Of a stretch of DNA of 7,945 nucleotides, positions 4,842-7,945 are shown one piece after another. This stretch comes from Actinomycetota bacterium (GTDB taxonomy: Bacteria; Actinomycetota; Acidimicrobiia; Spongiisociales; UBA5794): NCBI GenBank assembly GCA_003648875.1, contig QMQC01000068.1:1-7945 (forward strand), written 5' to 3'. Positions within the stretch are counted from its first letter, which is position 1. The number at the start of each line of letters is the position of its first letter. The notes under the pieces were generated by a model. That model made no database searches. It was not told the DNA's origin and saw nothing but the letters and a program-made list of their open reading frames with translations. The position numbers were made by a program, and so were the translations under genes.

Positions 4842-6870
4842 AGAAGCGGTGCAGCTCTTCGGCGTGCTCGACAATGCCTTCGACAGATGGCATCACCTGT
4901 TTCTCGAGGGATGCGGCGAACGGAAAACTGGGGACATCTGGCGCGGTGTACCGCATCACGGGCGCATCGAGCCACTCGAATGCCTTCTCTGAGATCTGTG
5001 CAGCAATCTCGGCGCCGTACCCAAGAAAGCGGTTGTCCTCATGCACGATCAATACCTTTGATGTTCGTTCGACCGCCGCCTCGATGGAGGGCCAGTCGAG
5101 CGGCTTCAGCGAACGCAGGTCCAGGACCGTTGCATCGATGCCCCGCTCGTCCAGCAGATCAGCTGCTTCGACGGCGAAGTGCGCCATGGTGCCGTAGGCG
5201 ATGATCGTGAGATCGTCACCAATTCGTCGCAATGCAGCCTTTCCGAGCGGGACCGAGTAGCCAGACTCAGGAATCGGCCCCTTTGCCAGCCGATACAGTT
5301 TCTTCGGCTCAAGATACATGACCGGATCGGGGTCCTCGAGCGCCGATCGCAGGAGGCCATAGGCATCGGCGGGAGTCGATGGGATGACGACTTTGATCCC
5401 TGGAACATGTGTGTAGAAGACCTCGATCGATTGAGAGTGGTACAGCGCACCATGGATTCCGCCGCCGTACGGGCTGCGGATCGTCATTGGAAGCGACCAG
5501 CGACCGTTCGAGCGGTAGTGGATGCGTGCCATCTCTGAGATGATCTGATCGAATCCAGGGTGAATGAAGTCCGCAAACTGGATCTCGGCGAGCGTCTTGG
5601 TGCCCGTTGCTGCGGTCCCAATCCCCAAACCGATGACGAGTGCCTCCGCGATTGGAGTGTTGAAGGAGCGATCACCCCCGAACGCGTCCGTGAGCCCTTT
5701 CGTCGCCTTGAACACGCCACCTTTTGGATCCGCCACATCCTCACCGAACACGATCATGTCGTCGTGGTCGGCCATGAGATCGTGCATGGACTTGTTGATC
5801 GCCGTGATCAAGTTGCCTTCTTCGCCCTCTGGTTGTGGCTCAACCGTCGTCGCCGGATGAGTTGGGACGATTTCATTGAGGAAGACATGGCTGAAGGGAT
5901 CAGTTGGATCCGCTGACGACTCTGTCGTCTTCACGGCCGTGGCGATCTCGTCCACGACATTCATCTCGATCTCACGCTCAAGCGCTTCGGTCAGGATTCT
6001 CTGTTCGACGAGGTACTGCCTGAAGTTGGGGATCGGGTCCTTACGCCGCCAGAGCTCTACTTCCTCCCGGCTGCGATACAGCTTGTCGTCATCGTCTGAT
6101 GTGTGGGCGTAGTACCGATAGGTCTTCGCCTCGATGAGCGTCGGGCCATCGCCTGCCCTTGCTCGGTCCACTGCCGCAGACATTGCACCGTAGACCTCGA
6201 GCACGTTGTTCCCATCGACGACAACACCCGGCATGCCATATCCGAGTGCTCTATCTGCGATCTGGCCGGCGAACTCATCAGCGGCGGGGACAGAGATGGC
6301 ATACAGATTGTTCTGGATCAGGAAGATGACGGGAAGTCTGTGGATGCCAGCGAAGTTCATGGCTTCATGCCAGTCACCTTCAGAGGTGGATCCTTCTCCA
6401 CCGTCGACAACGACAACAGCATCGCTACCGCTTCGTTTCAGCTCGTACGCAACTCCACAGGCCTGGGGATACTGCACACCGATGACCGATCCCTGCGTGA
6501 AGATGTTCAGGTCTGGCTCCGACCAATGGTTCGGCATCTGCCGGCCGCCACTGGACGGGTCTGACTCCTTCGCAAAGACGCCGGCGAACACATCTTCGGC
6601 TGACATGCCCGCGGCGAGGACATAAGCGACGTCCCGGTAGTAAGGCATCGACCAGTCCTTCGACGGGTCGATCGCTGAGGCCGCGCCGACCTGTGTCGCC
6701 TCGTGGCCTGAAACCGATACGACGAACGGCACTCGACCCTGACGGTTGAGGGCCCACATACGCTCATCGAGTTTCCGGGCAAGCAACATCTTGCGATACA
6801 AGTCGACCAGGTCGTCATCGCTGAGACCGAGTGCGGTGTGATCGATCACGCTATCAAGTCCCAACGTCAC
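4840..6870 (-). CDS. Fused E1 alpha/beta subunit of branched-chain 2-oxoacid dehydrogenase (676 aa)
   Basis: This thiamine-diphosphate enzyme decarboxylates 2-oxoacids and transfers the acyl group to lipoyl-E2. The alpha half (about 15-320) has the cofactor motif GEGSTSEGD (158-166) through QNNLYAIS (186-193). The metal-binding triplet is GEG, as in branched-chain E1, where pyruvate-type E1 usually has GDG. YRYYAHTSDDDDKLYR (251-266) resembles the branched-chain E1 regulatory loop. An acidic linker (about 318-352) leads to the beta half (about 353-676), which has GEDVA (376-380), TPIAE with probable catalytic Glu409, HSQS (478-481) and HEDNRFLGYG (610-619). Two-gene and fused forms both occur in this family. 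The GTG start at 6870 overlaps the leucine dehydrogenase stop (GTGA) and has AAGGAG 7 bases upstream (minus strand, 6883-6878). That neighbour strengthens the branched-chain assignment. No E2 or E3 gene follows, so these must be encoded elsewhere. The substrate is inferred; acetoin or pyruvate use is less likely. Confidence 0.93.
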   Translation of the reverse strand: MTLGLDSVIDHTALGLSDDDLVDLYRKMLLARKLDERMWALNRQGRVPFVVSVSGHEATQVGAASAIDPSKDWSMPYYRDVAYVLAAGMSAEDVFAGVFAKESDPSSGGRQMPNHWSEPDLNIFTQGSVIGVQYPQACGVAYELKRSGSDAVVVVDGGEGSTSEGDWHEAMNFAGIHRLPVIFLIQNNLYAISVPAADEFAGQIADRALGYGMPGVVVDGNNVLEVYGAMSAAVDRARAGDGPTLIEAKTYRYYAHTSDDDDKLYRSREEVELWRRKDPIPNFRQYLVEQRILTEALEREIEMNVVDEIATAVKTTESSADPTDPFSHVFLNEIVPTHPATTVEPQPEGEEGNLITAINKSMHDLMADHDDMIVFGEDVADPKGGVFKATKGLTDAFGGDRSFNTPIAEALVIGLGIGTAATGTKTLAEIQFADFIHPGFDQIISEMARIHYRSNGRWSLPMTIRSPYGGGIHGALYHSQSIEVFYTHVPGIKVVIPSTPADAYGLLRSALEDPDPVMYLEPKKLYRLAKGPIPESGYSVPLGKAALRRIGDDLTIIAYGTMAHFAVEAADLLDERGIDATVLDLRSLKPLDWPSIEAAVERTSKVLIVHEDNRFLGYGAEIAAQISEKAFEWLDAPVMRYTAPDVPSFPFAASLEKQVMPSVEGIVEHAEELHRF

Positions 6871-7928
6871 GATTCGTCTCCTTGCTTCCTTGCCGATTCA
6901 ATTCTCGTCTCCGCAACGTGCTCTGCTGCTGCCTCGGTGCTGACTCCGAGTCGATCTGATGTTCGCAATATCTCGGTGAGGTTGTCGTAGATCTTGTCGA
7001 CCATTCGATTCGATCTCTCGATCGAGTACCCACCGGTCTCGGCAGCAATGTTGATGATCCCACCGGCGTTGACGACGAAGTCAGGTGCATAGAGGATTCC
7101 CCTCCGCGCGATTCGTTCAGCGTCGTCGGTTACCGCGAGCTGGTTGTTTGCCGAGCCAACGATCGCCGTGCAGTGGAGCTGCGGGATGGTCGACTCGTTC
7201 AGATCTGCTCCAAGGGCACATGGTGAATAGACGTCGCAGTCAACCTTGTGGATCTCTTCGACGGCAACCACCTTTGCCCCGAAGTCGCTTGCCACGGCAT
7301 CTGTCGCCTCGTCGTCCACATCTGCAACGATCAGTTCGGCACCATGCGAAGCCAGCATTCCGACAAGGGAATATCCCACCTTGCCAACCCCCTTCACGGC
7401 GACCCGTCTGCCTTGGAGGTCATCCGTTCCCCACAGGTGGTCGCCTACGGCTCTGATGGAGGCCACGACGCCGCGAGCGGTTGCCGGTGACGGATCGCCG
7501 GACCCACCCTTCGCGATCGGGAGCCCGCTCACGAACGAAGTCCTTGTGGCGACGATCTCCATGTTCCCTACCGTTGTTCCGACGTCCTCAGCCGTGATAT
7601 AGCGGCCTCCGAGGCCGTCGACGAAGGATCCGTATGCCCGGAACAGACTGTCGCTGGCGATCTTTGCAGGGTCACCGATGATGACTGCTTTGCCTCCGCC
7701 TTGCGCAAGGCCTGCAGCCGCTGCCTTGTAGGTCATGCCCTTTGACAGTCTGAGAACATCGACGAGTGCCGAATGCTCATCGGGGTACGGGTAGAAACGT
7801 GTTCCTCCGAGAGCGGGTCCCAGGGCGGTGCTGGGTATGGAGCCGCTGCCCCTGAGCCCGGCTGCGTGGTCTGTGCCGAAGTGTACGGACTCGTGTGTTT
7901 CGGTACCGATCGTCTCGAACACTCCCAA
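6867..7928 (-). CDS. Leucine (Leu/Val/Phe-type) dehydrogenase, NAD-dependent (353 aa)
   Basis: This enzyme reversibly deaminates branched-chain amino acids to 2-oxoacids plus ammonia and NADH in the cytoplasm. The N-terminal domain has GPALGGTR (37-44) and the catalytic lysines K68 (KGMTYK) and K80 (AQGGGK), followed by AEDVGT with D115. These three positions match the known leucine dehydrogenase numbering. The Rossmann domain has GVGKVG (180-185) and D203, which ends the second strand and suits NAD over NADP. GSANNQLA (258-265) and NAGGIINIAAE (287-297) are typical of the family. Its length is normal. TTG at 7928 is chosen because GGAGG (minus strand, 7939-7935) lies 6 bases upstream; GTG at 7922 is the alternative. 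It overlaps the E1 gene by four bases, so the two are translated together. Any promoter lies beyond the window. Phenylalanine or valine preference cannot be excluded. Confidence 0.95.
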   Translation of the reverse strand: MGVFETIGTETHESVHFGTDHAAGLRGSGSIPSTALGPALGGTRFYPYPDEHSALVDVLRLSKGMTYKAAAAGLAQGGGKAVIIGDPAKIASDSLFRAYGSFVDGLGGRYITAEDVGTTVGNMEIVATRTSFVSGLPIAKGGSGDPSPATARGVVASIRAVGDHLWGTDDLQGRRVAVKGVGKVGYSLVGMLASHGAELIVADVDDEATDAVASDFGAKVVAVEEIHKVDCDVYSPCALGADLNESTIPQLHCTAIVGSANNQLAVTDDAERIARRGILYAPDFVVNAGGIINIAAETGGYSIERSNRMVDKIYDNLTEILRTSDRLGVSTEAAAEHVAETRIESARKQGDES

Positions 7929-7945
7929 GGCAGGCCTCCGGTGAA

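Noticed and set aside
4693..4992. A 99-codon plus-strand frame running from the intergenic region into the E1 gene
   Set aside because: Most of it is antisense to conserved E1 beta sequence and it lacks a ribosome-binding site or domain.
1..7945. CRISPR arrays, insertion sequences, phage genes, toxin-antitoxin pairs
   Set aside because: No tandem repeats with regular spacers, transposase motifs, terminal repeats or phage proteins were seen on either strand.

Overview
This window looks like a moderately GC-rich bacterial chromosome, most likely from an actinomycete-type lineage (an Acidimicrobiia-like member would fit). This is inferred from the mycobacterial FadD15-like acyl-CoA ligase, the frequent GTG/TTG starts, 4-base gene overlaps, and a fused E1 alpha/beta dehydrogenase beside leucine dehydrogenase. 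I see no tRNA, rRNA, CRISPR, insertion sequence or phage gene.

Layout. Bases 1-528 (+) are the 3' end of a long-chain fatty acyl-CoA ligase gene. Bases 529-805 are intergenic and hold a possible terminator, a 12-base palindrome, two mutually exclusive small hairpins and a 7-codon leader ORF. Bases 806-2414 (+) form a tightly overlapping gene string: an Hpt-REC-REC protein, a single-domain receiver interrupted by an in-frame TGA, and a short one-pass membrane protein that looks like the stump of a longer gene. A near-perfect 21-bp hairpin (2424-2474) closes this string. Bases 2569-4623 (+) encode a 684-residue hybrid-kinase-like protein, REC-DHp/CA-REC-REC, whose kinase core has lost the phospho-accepting His and the N-box Asn residues and whose central receiver has lost its Asp. 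Bases 4624-4839 are a convergent intergenic region able to fold into a compact three-way junction. Bases 4840-6870 and 6867-7928, both on the minus strand, are a coupled catabolic pair: leucine dehydrogenase followed by a fused branched-chain 2-oxoacid dehydrogenase E1.

How the genes fit together. The minus-strand pair is metabolically coherent: leucine dehydrogenase deaminates Leu/Val/Ile to 2-oxoacids, and E1 decarboxylates these and passes the acyl group to an E2 encoded elsewhere. The plus-strand signalling block has one intact Hpt, four receivers that keep their phosphorylation residues (one lacking its last helix), two impaired receivers and a degenerate kinase. It has no intact kinase and no DNA-binding or enzymatic output domain. 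It therefore looks like a phosphorelay module driven by a kinase elsewhere, or one in decay. The pseudokinase hub, the single-base stop that also creates a start codon, and the structured convergent intergenic region are the parts most worth a second look.
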